Below are positions 11,001 to 21,800 of a stretch of 64,000 nt of DNA, piece after piece; position 1 is the stretch's first letter, and the number at the start of each line of letters is the position of its first letter. The notes beneath the pieces were generated by a model. It was not told where the DNA came from, did not search any database, and saw nothing but the letters and a program-made list of their open reading frames with translations. This DNA comes from JAGOPY01 sp964619555 (lineage in GTDB: Bacteria > Bacteroidota > Bacteroidia > Bacteroidales > JAGOPY01), in assembly GCA_964619555.1 (NCBI GenBank), contig CAZUDV010000007.1, positions 1-64,000 of the forward strand, in the 5' to 3' direction. A program made the position numbers and the translations under genes.

Positions 11001-14000
11001 GGAAGGCAAACCAGATCTGTGATGATCCGTTGGCCCCGCTGAACTGCGCCAGGTCAACCGATATGTTGGCCCAGGCGGCTGAAGGTGACATCTGTGACAG
11101 CACTTCCCAGGTGGCGCCACCGTCGAGGGTGTACTCCACAAAGGCCAGCTGGCCAAATGCTCCGTCATAGTAGCTGTTGAACGTCAGGAAATAACCTTCG
11201 GCATCCCTCAAATCAAGCGCCGGGGTGATCAGGTAGTCGGCATCACCGGGATTGGTGGAACCGGCTCCGTCGTCATTGCTCACTGCATAGTAGCTGTCCC
11301 AGGTCGGTATGATCCAGGAGGAACTGCTGCCGTTATTGGTCCGGAACCAGCCTTCGCCGTCCGTGGTCGCCTGCCAGCCGGCCGGCGGGAACTGCGCCCC
11401 TTCGAAGTCTTCCGTCATGGCGGTCCTCAGCGGCTCGCACCAGGTGGCTTCAAGAGTAAGCGGATCCACAACCAGGCAGGAAGGTGCGTACTTCTTCTCG
11501 CCCAGAACAATGTTATAAGTCTTGTCGGAATTGATGAAGGTATTCTCGATGATATAGGTGTCATAGCCCGCCTTCATGGCAGTGATGTCATAGTGGCCTT
11601 TCCAAACCGGGTCAAAGATCACGGTGCCGGAGGCCGGGGTCACGGCAAAATAGGTCTCATACGGCCATTCGTTGCCCTGGATCGTGATCTCCACGCCGCT
11701 CGGCTCCAGGCCGGTCGACAGGGTCACGTTCACCGTCACTTCAAATTCCATCAGGTGGCCGACGATGTTGGATATCGCATAGTCTGAGTACAGGCCGCTG
11801 GTGTAAAGGGCCTTCACCCCGTAAGCATACCAGCCCTGGTCAAGACCTGCCCACGCATAGTCGTTGTACTCCAGGTTGCCCGTGGTGGCCAGTTCGGTCA
11901 GCGTTCCTGCTGCCGGGCTGCCGTTCGGGTCAAATTCCGAGTAACGGGCTACGCGGTAGTTGGTCACGTCGCGGCTGGTCATCCCTTCCACGGAACGGTA
12001 ACGCACGTCGTTGCGCTCATAGCCCGGAAGGATCTTCGGGATCGTTCCGCTCTGCGTCATGCCGTAGTCCTGCCAGTTGGCCGGAACCTTCGGCGTAGCT
12101 TTCCAGCTCGTTCCGACGGCATCCGTAATGGCATCCCCTTCCGGTCCGCTGACCCAGGCACGGATCATGAAGTCCTGGAAGGCGGAAAGTGCCCATGGAT
12201 TGGCCTGGAACCTGCTGTAGCTCTTAAAGTAGGTCGGATTATCCGTATCGACCCCGATCGGGGCGGCATTGGGTGCATTTTCACTCTGGTACATGGCCAG
12301 GTAGAAGCTGCCGTCGGTTATGGTAGCATTGAGCCAGCCAAGGCTGACCCATCCGTAATTGTTGACCGTCACGCCGGTGGAATCCAGCATGGTACCGGGA
12401 AGTCCGTTAGTTCCGTCATCATCGAATACGGCAACACCGAATTCAGTGCCCAGGAATGGTCCCGGGAAACTACCGTCGCCCACATAGAACTTGCCGCCGA
12501 TCACGGTGGCCGGATAGCCGGATGGGGTGAATTTCACCGCATTCCAGCTTCCCGAATGAGCGTAAACGAACATATCGTCGACTTCGCCGTCATCCATGGC
12601 TATTTCATACGGACCGGCCGGTAATGCCCAGGTAACCTTGCACCAGGTATCATCGTCCTGTACTTCGGCATTAACAAATGCCGGGGCATAATTGGCGTCC
12701 CATAGTCCAACATTGATAGGAGTTACAACACCTTGCAACGCTGTTGTATCCGCAACTGTCAATGGCATATATCCGGCTTTTGCGAATACGACATCGTATT
12801 CGCCTTCATCGACATAAAGATTGTATTCACCAAGTTCGTTGGTTTCGGTCTGGAAAGGTCCGGCAGTTACAGAAACGCCAACCAGGGGCTGGTCGTCATC
12901 ATTATCGACGACTGTGCCGGCAAACTGGGCGGGCACATAAACATGCATCGTATTATTGATGATGAGTTCTGAATTGTCAGGATCATTGGAATTGACAAGC
13001 AATTCCTCGTAATAGGTGCCGGGATCGAATCCTTCTGCAGAATATGTAATGGCGATCTGCTGTTCATCGCCCGCTTCGATGATTCCGGATGATGGTTCAA
13101 CAGCCACAATGAATCCGGAAGTCACATTGAGGGTATAATCTTCACATTCACCAAAAGAGGAAGATCCGCATGGTGTCGGGGTGGCCGCATAGACGATACG
13201 CACCCGCATGCGGGTTGGTCCGCCTTCGGCGTCGTCCGGGACGGTGATATTGGCCGTATAAGGTCCGACGCCCGGGCTTCCGCTTACGGTGATCGTTCCG
13301 TCGTTAGTGAAATCCTCATCCAGGTTCCAGTCGACCCAGATACCGCACTGGTCGGAAGTCCAGATCGGGTTGCCGTTGGTGATGGTGATGGCATAGGTTT
13401 CTCCGGAACTGACTTCCGTGGAGAGACTGGTGTAATCGCCATAACCTGTGCAGCCGGAAGAGTTGTTGATCGTACCGATCGTCACATTGGAGATATATTC
13501 ATCGCATCCGCCGCTGGCAGCGCAATAGGCGCGCAGGTCATCGGTTTCCGCAAAATCCGGGAACTCATAGTAAAGGGTTCCGATGCCATTGTTGTAAATG
13601 GTTGTGTAGACGGTTACCTGGTTATCCACCCATACCCATCCTTCGAGGGACATCGGGTTGATAAAGATCTCAGGATTCGGCCATTCCACGCATTCCGGAC
13701 CTGCCGGTGCGCTCTGGCCTTCGTCATAAACAGCCTGAACGGTATAGCAGTACTCTCCATAATCCGGCAGCAGATCCACATAGGTTGTACTCGTGGTAGT
13801 GCCGATCACAACGCCGTCACGTTTGATCAGGAAGAACTGGAAGGCATCGCCGTTCCATTCCCAGGACAGTGAGGCAGTTCCGGTAATCGGGTCTGTCAGT
13901 TCCACTTCCAGATTTTCCGGGCTTACGAGGGCATTGCCCAGGATGACCATGGTTACCGGGACCGTGATAGTTCCGACATCAGGATTGGAAGAAACCACAA

Positions 14001-15723
14001 TTTCTCCGGAATAGACTTCCCCGGCATTGGTATTAGCCGCATCCAGGTGGGCAGGCACGTTGTCCACGTCGCCAAACCCGTTCACTTCTCCACTGTAATA
14101 ATCCAGTGTCAGCCACTGGCCACCTCCGCAGGAAGCAAAAAGCTGTCCCGGGAGGACATTTGGCGGGCCTGAGCTGCCGGTGGGCGAGTACCATACCTGG
14201 CTGCCCATGCCATCATAAATATAGTAGTAAGGTTCCGTGACCCAGTCTCCCGGAGTAAAGATCGTGGTGATCTCATCCCCGGAAGTGACATTGAAGTAAA
14301 AAGTAGCTGGTCCCAGTCCACTGTTAAGAGTGATATTGTCAAGGACCACTGTCCCGTTAACGAGAACATCCAGTGCGCAGCCGTTCCAGCCATCGCCATA
14401 GCTGTCGAAGAGACTGATGGAGTAATCGCAGGAGAGGATCGGCTGGGAAACATAATTGATGGAAGCGTTCCAGTTCAGAGGTCCGTTGCCATTATTGAGC
14501 ACGTTCAGGGATGTGGTGAAATACTCATTGGGATTGAGCGTTTCTTCGATATACAACGGGTTGACCACCAGGTTTGGCTGGGTCAGGGTAAACTCATGAT
14601 AAGTCGTTTCTCCGGCGACTACGGTGACAACATCGGTAACGGTGTTATAACCGTCTTTCACGCAGGTGACATCAATATCCCCGCCGGGAACCGGTTCCAG
14701 AAGGAAATATCCGTCCGGCCCGGAATAGGCGTAAGCTCCACTTTCCACGGCCACCAAAGCATTCGAAATGGCGAGGCCGTCGTAATTAAAAACATAACCA
14801 TCTATAGCGCCGACTTCCGGGCAGGTTCCATACAACTGGCCGGGATTGATCTCCGGAATGCACGGTGAGATATTCGGAGGCAAATAAAACACTTCGACCC
14901 CATTGGAATTATAGACGCGATAAAAAGTCTCGCATTCATAATCGCCGATGGTGAAAATAGTGGTGATCTCAGCGCCGGTATTGGCCGGGAAATAGAAGAT
15001 AGCCGGTCCCAGGCCACTGGAAAGGGTAATGTCATTGAGCCTGACAATGCCGTCTACCAGCACATCGAGCTTGCATCCGTTCCAGCCGTCTCCCCAGGTA
15101 TCATAAAGGGCTATGCTGTATTCGCAACTTCCCGGAGGAGGTGGCGGAGGCGGGATTTCTGCTACAATATCGAGAGTAAAAGCAGGGATACAGTCAGGAG
15201 ACGGCCAGGTATCGATCATGATATAATACTGGGTTCCCGCCGTAAGCGATACACTCGAGATTACATTAGTACTGGATCCCGTATTATAGGCCGCTACAAT
15301 ACACGTCCCTGTGCCGGGACATCCCTGGAACAGGCCCATGCCTGTCCAAGTATTGCCTTGCGGATTCATGGTGAGGGTGACGATAGTATTGGAGGTAACA
15401 TCCATCCTGTAAATAATATCTTCACCTCCCGAGTACCAGGACATACAGCTTGAAGATCCCAGGTCATAATTATCGAGGCGTCCGCAGGTGGTGTTACTGT
15501 TGTTGTAAGGCAACTCAGCGGGCACACTGATAATGATCGGGTTTGTGCAATCGTCACCGATGGCCCGGCCACCCTCAGGGGCAAGCGGTACTTCGGTAAT
15601 CGTGGAAGGATCTTTTTCCGGGGCCTTCGTCTTCTGTGACCAGGATGACGAGCTAATACCCAGAATAAGTGCTATGGACAGGATGAAAGCCTTCCACAGC
15701 CTAATCTTCGTAAAGTTTCCCAT
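8002..15723 (-). CDS. giant T9SS-sorted modular secreted protein (2573 aa)
   Basis: The start is the ATG at 15723, followed by a signal peptide ending near SSSWSQ (about 29). Approximate domains: a PPC-like domain (53-185) ahead of a proline-rich linker; DGWNG (199-298); carboxypeptidase-regulatory-like (303-378); second DGWNG (432-535); FN3 (600-682); GEVED domain ending GECEDYTLNV (728-865); regulatory-like (935-1012); FN3; cleaved-adhesin/anchor J (1432-1593); an FN3 interrupted by a beta-propeller (about 1725-1945); a second anchor-J-like domain; an FN3 interrupted by a 206-residue insert (about 2210-2422); T9SS type A tail (YPNPADDHVFI...GVYMIRVETASG, about 2495-2573). Parts are nearly identical in DNA to the next gene upstream. 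No catalytic motif seen; surface adhesion or matrix binding is an inference from domain types. Confidence 0.88.
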   Translation of the reverse strand: MGNFTKIRLWKAFILSIALILGISSSSWSQKTKAPEKDPSTITEVPLAPEGGRAIGDDCTNPIIISVPAELPYNNSNTTCGRLDNYDLGSSSCMSWYSGGEDIIYRMDVTSNTIVTLTMNPQGNTWTGMGLFQGCPGTGTCIVAAYNTGSSTNVISSVSLTAGTQYYIMIDTWPSPDCIPAFTLDIVAEIPPPPPPPGSCEYSIALYDTWGDGWNGCKLDVLVDGIVRLNDITLSSGLGPAIFYFPANTGAEITTIFTIGDYECETFYRVYNSNGVEVFYLPPNISPCIPEINPGQLYGTCPEVGAIDGYVFNYDGLAISNALVAVESGAYAYSGPDGYFLLEPVPGGDIDVTCVKDGYNTVTDVVTVVAGETTYHEFTLTQPNLVVNPLYIEETLNPNEYFTTSLNVLNNGNGPLNWNASINYVSQPILSCDYSISLFDSYGDGWNGCALDVLVNGTVVLDNITLNSGLGPATFYFNVTSGDEITTIFTPGDWVTEPYYYIYDGMGSQVWYSPTGSSGPPNVLPGQLFASCGGGQWLTLDYYSGEVNGFGDVDNVPAHLDAANTNAGEVYSGEIVVSSNPDVGTITVPVTMVILGNALVSPENLEVELTDPITGTASLSWEWNGDAFQFFLIKRDGVVIGTTTSTTYVDLLPDYGEYCYTVQAVYDEGQSAPAGPECVEWPNPEIFINPMSLEGWVWVDNQVTVYTTIYNNGIGTLYYEFPDFAETDDLRAYCAASGGCDEYISNVTIGTINNSSGCTGYGDYTSLSTEVSSGETYAITITNGNPIWTSDQCGIWVDWNLDEDFTNDGTITVSGSPGVGPYTANITVPDDAEGGPTRMRVRIVYAATPTPCGSSSFGECEDYTLNVTSGFIVAVEPSSGIIEAGDEQQIAITYSAEGFDPGTYYEELLVNSNDPDNSELIINNTMHVYVPAQFAGTVVDNDDDQPLVGVSVTAGPFQTETNELGEYNLYVDEGEYDVVFAKAGYMPLTVADTTALQGVVTPINVGLWDANYAPAFVNAEVQDDDTWCKVTWALPAGPYEIAMDDGEVDDMFVYAHSGSWNAVKFTPSGYPATVIGGKFYVGDGSFPGPFLGTEFGVAVFDDDGTNGLPGTMLDSTGVTVNNYGWVSLGWLNATITDGSFYLAMYQSENAPNAAPIGVDTDNPTYFKSYSRFQANPWALSAFQDFMIRAWVSGPEGDAITDAVGTSWKATPKVPANWQDYGMTQSGTIPKILPGYERNDVRYRSVEGMTSRDVTNYRVARYSEFDPNGSPAAGTLTELATTGNLEYNDYAWAGLDQGWYAYGVKALYTSGLYSDYAISNIVGHLMEFEVTVNVTLSTGLEPSGVEITIQGNEWPYETYFAVTPASGTVIFDPVWKGHYDITAMKAGYDTYIIENTFINSDKTYNIVLGEKKYAPSCLVVDPLTLEATWCEPLRTAMTEDFEGAQFPPAGWQATTDGEGWFRTNNGSSSSWIIPTWDSYYAVSNDDGAGSTNPGDADYLITPALDLRDAEGYFLTFNSYYDGAFGQLAFVEYTLDGGATWEVLSQMSPSAAWANISVDLAQFSGANGSSQIWFAFHADDAGAWASGWAVDNPKVEVPAPPASYLDFYVFLDDAFVGTTMETNWNYAPLMYGQEYTASVAARYTSGLSEKDYYRFVCKYLFPPRNLTGVAPDDAAILVWDPPITAPITLDGMTYEEYLAENNLQNIRSNDAPSSGRAPNANINVPQVNPFEGLRDLDSKAWACDALASNQVTFTLGNPGVLTPLGPGTSDFVSAADIVDGVYYGTIYGGTFFSMDTATGAITTLGSLPDLTGLAYDYTTETMYGVDFGGTLYTIDLETYTYATVGNTGGVLIDCACDNDGNLFAVDIGSDIFGAIDKTTAAWTTIGNLPFDANYAQGMQCDHDANVIYHAAYNNSLGAGQLYLVDQLTGGYTLIGNFQGNTEVDGFATPYESSGPGGGELPENLLGYNVYRDSDFVGYKDHVGAMVPQNYIEENLQPGIYQYTVTAVYDLSVYGFPGETGESAEEGPAEVIVDYCYDLEFMETWELGNFDANNWATDASNWSVNGQMGNPAPAAEFTWDPILTEYEVGLVSYPLCAVGMTEGKVWFDFDVKLDAYQPTGEEFLHAQVWSWDSQNWTTVASYSNVDGSFGWTNAHINIKALAMDKVFKVRFLATGMNSLNILSWFVDNVHIYRTCDEPVDLTADPVNPGTIVLNWDGPIGGNIDEWVHWDDGTNYDAIGTGGAAEFDVAARWEPSQLAEFEGASVTEIAFFPNEAAATYKVRVWVGAGAANMVVDQTVASPLIGQWNYVALTTPVPIDITNELWVGYYINTTTGYPAGCDDGPAIDGYGNMMNFGGWQTLLQINPDLDYNWNIQAHIQTVTGVSMPLAMSQQEMAVPQGAILSVDPDHSSISPVFAGSSNGSREMVGYNVYRSISGDEFELIDFTSETNYTDNYAFIVGELYCYKVTAVWESATDQCESAFSNEECVLASAIGDPNGGNTSSFSLYPNPADDHVFITTSGDLKRVTVYNALGQLVVDEIVTGKQYELKTTSYTIGVYMIRVETASGVNTRTLTIQR
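8461..9097. repeat. near-identical block shared with 16328-16964 (206-aa insert)
   Basis: This stretch and 16328-16964 have equal length and only scattered differences over the parts compared by eye. They encode the same insert (from GPIGGNIDEWVHWDDGTNYD to SSNGSRE), while flanking sequence diverges sharply at both ends. This is the pattern of recent duplication or gene conversion of one cassette. Confidence 0.8.
10886..11234. repeat. near-identical block shared with 18771-19119 (cleaved-adhesin domain)
   Basis: The 349-bp block encoding the second half of the anchor-J/cleaved-adhesin domain and the start of the following FN3 is essentially the same in both paralogues (for example DNPKVEVPAPPASYLDFYVF). 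The sequences around it differ at many codons, so the block looks homogenised more recently than its surroundings. Confidence 0.75.
13481..13857. repeat. near-identical block shared with 21363-21739 (FN3 to GEVED junction)
   Basis: The 377-bp blocks are collinear and nearly identical by eye. They cover the FN3 domain and the entry into the GEVED domain (TIYNNGIGTLYYEFPDFAET). Similarity continues at a lower level to about 13127 and 21009. Confidence 0.75.
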
Positions 15724-15820
15724 GTTAATTTGTATTAGTTTTAATTTAGAGAATCGCTGAAAAACAGCTTAAAACGCACCTAGTAGACAATAGTACTCCT
15801 GAAAAGGTTGCATGGCCTGA

Positions 15821-15850
15821 AAAAAAAAGAGGCGCCATCGCTGACGCCTC
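15821..15850 (-). terminator. putative terminator of the giant gene ending at 15875
   Basis: GAGGCG (15829-15834) pairs with CGCCTC (15845-15850) across a ten-base loop, and a run of eight A on the plus strand (15821-15828) gives the U-tract on the minus-strand transcript. It resembles the hairpin at 7953-7982, as expected if gene and terminator were duplicated together. Confidence 0.75.
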
Positions 15851-15874
15851 GTAAATCTTTGATTCTAAGCGTTA

Positions 15875-18800
15875 TTATCTCTGAATGGTCAGTGTGCGGG
15901 TGGTCACACCGGCGGCAGTTTCAACGCGAACCATATATACACCGATGGTGTAATTGGAAGTAGTCAGTTCGTATTGTTTGCCGGTGACGATCTCGTCAAC
16001 CACTAACTGTCCGAGAGCATTGTAAACCGTCACACGCTTCAGGTCGCCGCTCGTGGTGATGAAGACGTGATTATCGGCCGGATTCGGATACAGGCTGAAA
16101 CTGCCCGGGTTGGCATTGGGGTCGGCAAGTCCGACGTTCAGGATGGTACAGGCTTCATTGGAGTAAGCGCTTTCACACTGGTCGGTTTCGCTCTCCCAGA
16201 TTGCCGTCACCATGAAGCAATACAGGGCATTTTCCAGGTCGCAATTTGTGTAGGCGGTTTCTATGGTGAAGTCGATCAGTTCATATTCGCCACCTTCAAC
16301 GCTGCGATAGATGTTGTAGCCTGAGAGTTCCCTGGATCCGTTGCTGCTGCCGGCAAATACCGGGCTGATGCTGCTGTGATCCGGGTCCACCGAAAGGATG
16401 GCCCCCTGCGGAACAGCCATTTCCTGCTGACTCATTGCCAGAGGCATGCTCACGCCGGTCACCGTCTGGATATGCGCCTGGATGTTCCAGTTGTAATCCA
16501 GATCCGGGTTGATCTGCAGAAGCGTCTGCCATCCGCCGAAGTTCATCATGTTGCCGTAACCGTCGATGGCCGGACCGTCGTCGCAACCCGCCGGGTAACC
16601 GGTGGTGGTATTGATGTAGTAACCGACCCACAGTTCGTTGGTGATGTCAATCGGCACCGGGGTGGTCAGTGCCACATAGTTCCACTGTCCGATCAGCGGG
16701 CTGGCAACGGTCTGGTCTACGACCATATTGGCTGCGCCGGCGCCGACCCATACGCGGACCTTGTAGGTTGCCGCTGCTTCATTCGGGAAGAAGGCGATTT
16801 CCGTCACGCTTGCCCCTTCGAATTCAGCCAGCTGGGAAGGCTCCCAACGGGCTGCCACGTCGAATTCTGCAGCACCGCCGGTTCCGATAGCATCGTAATT
16901 CGTGCCGTCATCCCAGTGCACCCACTCGTCGATGTTGCCGCCGATTGGACCGTCCCAGTTCAGGATGACACACGCATTTTCATAATCATTGGTGGCCGTG
17001 AGATTCGATACACCGTCGCAGGTACGGTAGACATGGATATTATCCACGAACCAGCTGACGATGTCCAGCGAGTTCATACCCGTGGCAAAGAACCTTACCT
17101 TGAACACCTTGTCCATGGCATACGCCTTGATGTTGATGTTCTCGCTCATCCAGCCGAAACTGCCATCCACATTGCTGTAGCTGGCTACCGTCATCCACTC
17201 CTGGGCATCCCAGCTCCAAACCTGGGCATGCAGGAACTCTTCGCCCGTCGGCTGGAAGGATTCCAGCATCACGTCGAAGTCCAGCCAGATCTTGCCTTCG
17301 GTCATGCCCACCGCGCACAGCGGATAGCTTTCCAAAGCCAGTTCGTAATCGGTCTGGATCGGATCCCAGGTGAATTCAGCCGCCGGGGCCGGGTTGCCCA
17401 TCTGGCCGTTGACCGTCCAGTTGGAACCGTCGCTGGTCCAGTTGTTAGCGTCGAAATTGCCGAGGCTCCAGGTCTCCATGAACTCGATGTCAAAGCAGTA
17501 GTCGACCGTTACGATGGCCGGACCTTCCGGTGCGGATTCGCCGGTCTCGCCCGGGAAGCCATATACGCTCAGGTCATACACACCGGTCACGGTGTATTCA
17601 TAGATGCCCGGCTGCAGGTTCTCTTCGATGCCTGTCTGCTGTTCCGGGTTGGTGTAGCTGCCCATGTGATCCTGGTAGAATACGAAGTCTCCGTCGCGGT
17701 ACATGTTGTATCCCAGCAGGTTCTCCGGTACGTCGCCCGATGGGCCCGGAGGGCCGGAGGTAGCCAGTTCGTACAGGAAGAACACGTCGTTCTGGGAGTT
17801 GCCCCCGATGGAAACAGTGCCCGAGAACAGGTTCGGATGCGTGAACAAGCCGCCGGCGATACCGGTGCCCGTGATCAGGATAGGATTCACATCAAAGATG
17901 AATCCGGTTTCCTGGCCGGTGGCTATCTCGATCTGGACAATGGTGTTGCCGGTGACGCCGTCCACCTGGGAGAAGCCCCACAGGTACGGACCGCCGTCGG
18001 TCCACTCATCGTGTGCAAATCCGTAATAGCTGCCAAAGACACCTATCGGGAAGCTGTTCAGCGTCACTCCCGTCTTGTCGAACAACGTAATGGCCGTCGA
18101 CCAGTTGTTGGCCCAGAAGCCGTCGAAGTCAGGATCGTAAGCGATGGCACGGACTGCCGTCGGAGCCGTGAAGGTGCCGATCTGGGTGCTGGTGGCGAAA
18201 TCCCACTCGTACACCGTGTTGGCGCCCTGGCCTCCGAACATGTGCATGCTTTCCTGGTCGTCGTATGCCATGTCACGGATCTGGCCCACTGAGCCTACCG
18301 ATACCGCACCGACATAGCTGCCGTCCAGGTTGTACTTCTGGAAGCCAGAGGCATTCCACATGGAAGTATAGAGGAAGTCTCCGTCGGATTCCGCTCCCGC
18401 TTCACCGGACGCATTGGCATTGGCAAAGGCCAGTTGCAGGTCCCATGCATCGCGGCTGACGGTGGCACCTGCCACCGTGCGTACGGTCGGAGAATATTCG
18501 CTGTAAGCATTCGGGAACTCGGTCCGGGGCTGTTCGCTCACCAGGACCAGGCCGGTCACGCCTTCCAGAGGCGGATCCCATACCAGGATCGCGGCATCGT
18601 CCGGTGCTACACCGACGAGGTTACGCGGAGGATACAGGTATTCGCAGAAGAAGGTGTAGTAATCCTTGGCCGACAGGCCGCTGGTATAGCGGGCTGCCAC
18701 GCTGGCCGTGTAGGTCTGGCCGTAGGTCAGGGGAGCGTAGTTCCAGTTGGTTTCCATCGTCGTTCCGACGAAGGCATCGTCCAGGAACACATAGAAGTCG

Positions 18801-21800
18801 AGGTAGCTGGCCGGAGGAGCCGGTACTTCCACCTTCGGGTTGTCAACGGCCCAGCCGGATGCCCATGCGCCGGCGTCGTCGGCGTGGAAGGCAAACCAGA
18901 TCTGTGATGATCCGTTGGCCCCGCTGAACTGCGCCAGGTCAACCGATATGTTGGCCCAGGCGGCTGAAGGTGACATCTGTGACAGCACTTCCCAGGTGGC
19001 GCCACCGTCGAGGGTGTACTCCACAAAGGCCAGCTGGCCAAATGCTCCGTCATAGTAGCTGTTGAACGTCAGGAAATAACCTTCGGCATCCCTCAAATCA
19101 AGCGCCGGGGTGATCAGGTAATCGCAACAGCCAACATTGGTGGAACTGGCATCGTCATTGCTGCAGGCATAGTAGCTGTCCCAGGTCGGGATGATCCAGG
19201 AGGAGCTGCTGCCGTTATTGGTCCGGAACCAGCCTTCACCATCGGTCAGGCTTTGCCAGCCGGCCGGCGGGAATTCTGCACTTTCGAAGTCTTCTGTAAT
19301 AGCGGTCCTCAGAGGCTCGCACCAGGTGGCTTCCAGGGTCACCGGATCCACAACCAGGCAGGACGGAGCGTATTTCTTCTCCTGCAAAACGATGTTGAAG
19401 GTCTTATCAGAGTTGATAAAAGTATTATCAATACGATAAACATCATAACCGATCTTGGAGGCGGCAAGGTCATAGTGGCCTTTCCACACCCCTTCGAAAA
19501 CGATGGTTCCGGAAGCAGGAGTTATGCCAAAGTAGGTCCCATACGGGAACTCGAGTCCGTACAGGGTCACTTCCACTCCGCTTGGCTCCAGGCCGGTCGA
19601 CAGGGTCACGTTCACCGTCACTTCGAAGTCCATCAGGTGGCCTACGATGTTGGAAATCGCATAGTCAGAGTACAGGCCGCTGGTGTAAAGGGCCTTCACC
19701 CCGTAAGCATACCAGCCCTGGTCCAGTCCTGCCCAGGCATAGTCGTTGTACTCCAGGTCGGTCGTGGTAGCCAGTTCCGTGATATCTCCAAGAGCCGGGC
19801 TGCCGTTCGGATCAAACTGCGAGTAACGGGCCACGCGGTAGTTGGTCACATCGCGGTTGTTCAGTCCTTCCACAGCACGGAAATTCATATCGAGGCGTTC
19901 ATAACCGGGAAGAATTCTTGGAATCGTGCCGCTTTGAGTCATGCCATGGTCAGACCAGTTGGCAGGAACCTTCGGGGTAGCCTTCCAGCTGGTTCCGACA
20001 GCATCCGTAATGGCATCCCCTTCCGGACCGCTGACCCAGGCACGGATCATGAAATCCTGGAAAGCCGACAAAGCCCATGGATTGGCCTGGAACTTGCTGT
20101 AGCTCCGGAAGTAAGTCGGATTGTCCGTATCGATGCCGATAGGTGCTGCACCGGCAGAACTGGCAGGCTGGAACATGGCCAGGTAGAAGTCACCTGACTG
20201 GATAGTTGCTCCCAGCCAGCTCAGGCTGACCCATCCATAGTTATTCACGGTCACGCCGGTTGAATCCAGCATGGTACCCGGTAATCCGCCAGGTCCGTCG
20301 TCATCGAATACTGCGACTCCGAATTCGGAACCGATGAATGGTCCCGGGAAGCTGCCGTCGCCCACATAGAACTTACCGCCAATCACAGTGGCCGGATAGC
20401 CAGAAGGTGTGAATTTCACCGCATTCCAGCTACCTCCGGCAGCGTAGATGAAGAAGTCATCGGCCTCGCTGTCATCCATGATAATTTCGTACGGACCGGC
20501 AGGCAGAGCCCATTCCACCAGGCACCATGTGTCGTCGTCCTGTACTGTGGCGGTAACAAAGGCCGGCGCATAATTGGCATCCCACATGCCCACATCGATG
20601 GGTGTTATGACGCCCTGCAACGCGGTTGTATCTGCTACGGTCAGCGGCATATAACCCGGTTTGGAGAAGACCACGTCGTACTCGCCTTCATCCACGTACA
20701 GGCTGTATTCGCCGAGTTCATTGGTTTCGGCCTGGAATGGCCCTGCGGTAACGGTAACGCCCGGAATAGGGCTGTCGTCGTCCATATCATAAACCATTCC
20801 GGCAAACTGAGCCGGTACATAGACGTGCATGGTATTGTTGATGATGACTTCTTCGTTGTCAGGATCATTGGAATTAACCAGTAATTCTTCGAAATAGGTA
20901 CCCGGATCGAAGCCTTCCGCCGAATAGGTAATCGCAATTTGTTGATTGTGGCCTGCCTCCACAATTCCGGATGAAGGTTCAACCGAAATAATAAATCCGG
21001 ATGTTACATTAAGGGTATAATCTTCACATTCACCAAAAGAGGAAGATCCGCAAGGTGTCGGTGTGGCCGCATAGACGATACGCACCCGCATGCGGGTCGG
21101 TCCGCCTTCGGCGTCGTCCGGGACGGTGATATTGGCCGTATAAGGTCCGACGCCCGGGCTTCCGCTGACAGTGATCGCCCCATCGTTGGTGAAGTCCTCA
21201 TCCAGGTTCCAGTCGACCCAGATGCCGCACTGATCGGCCGTCCAGATCGGGTTGCCATTGGTGATGGTGATGGGGTAAGTTTCTCCGGCACTGACTTCCG
21301 TGGAAAGGCTGGTGTAATCACCATAACCCGAACATCCAGAGGAGTTGTTGATCGTTCCGATCGTCACATTGGAGATATATTCATCGCATCCGCCACTGGC
21401 AGCGCAATAGGCGCGCAGGTCATCGGTTTCCGCAAAATCCGGGAACTCATAGTAAAGGGTTCCGATGCCATTGTTGTAAATGGTTGTGTAGACGGTTACC
21501 TGGTTATCCACCCATACCCATCCTTCGAGGGACATCGGGTTGATAAAGATCTCAGGATTCGGCCATTCCACGCATTCCGGACCTGCCGGTGCGCTCTGGC
21601 CTTCGTCATAAACAGCCTGAACGGTATAGCAGTACTCTCCATAATCCGGCAGCAGATCCACATAGGTTGTACTCGTGGTAGTGCCAATCACAACGCCGTC
21701 ACGTTTGATCAGGAAGAACTGGAAGGCATCGCCGTTCCAGGTCCAGTTCAAAGTGGCTTCTCCGGCTATCGGATCGGTGAGTTCTACTTCAAGATCTTCC

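Noticed and set aside
16376..18292. 638-codon open frame on the plus strand inside a giant gene (also 8134-9666, 2849-3985, 5489-6730)
   Set aside because: These are antisense shadows of the real minus-strand genes. Their translations show no domain and track the codon bias of the opposite strand.
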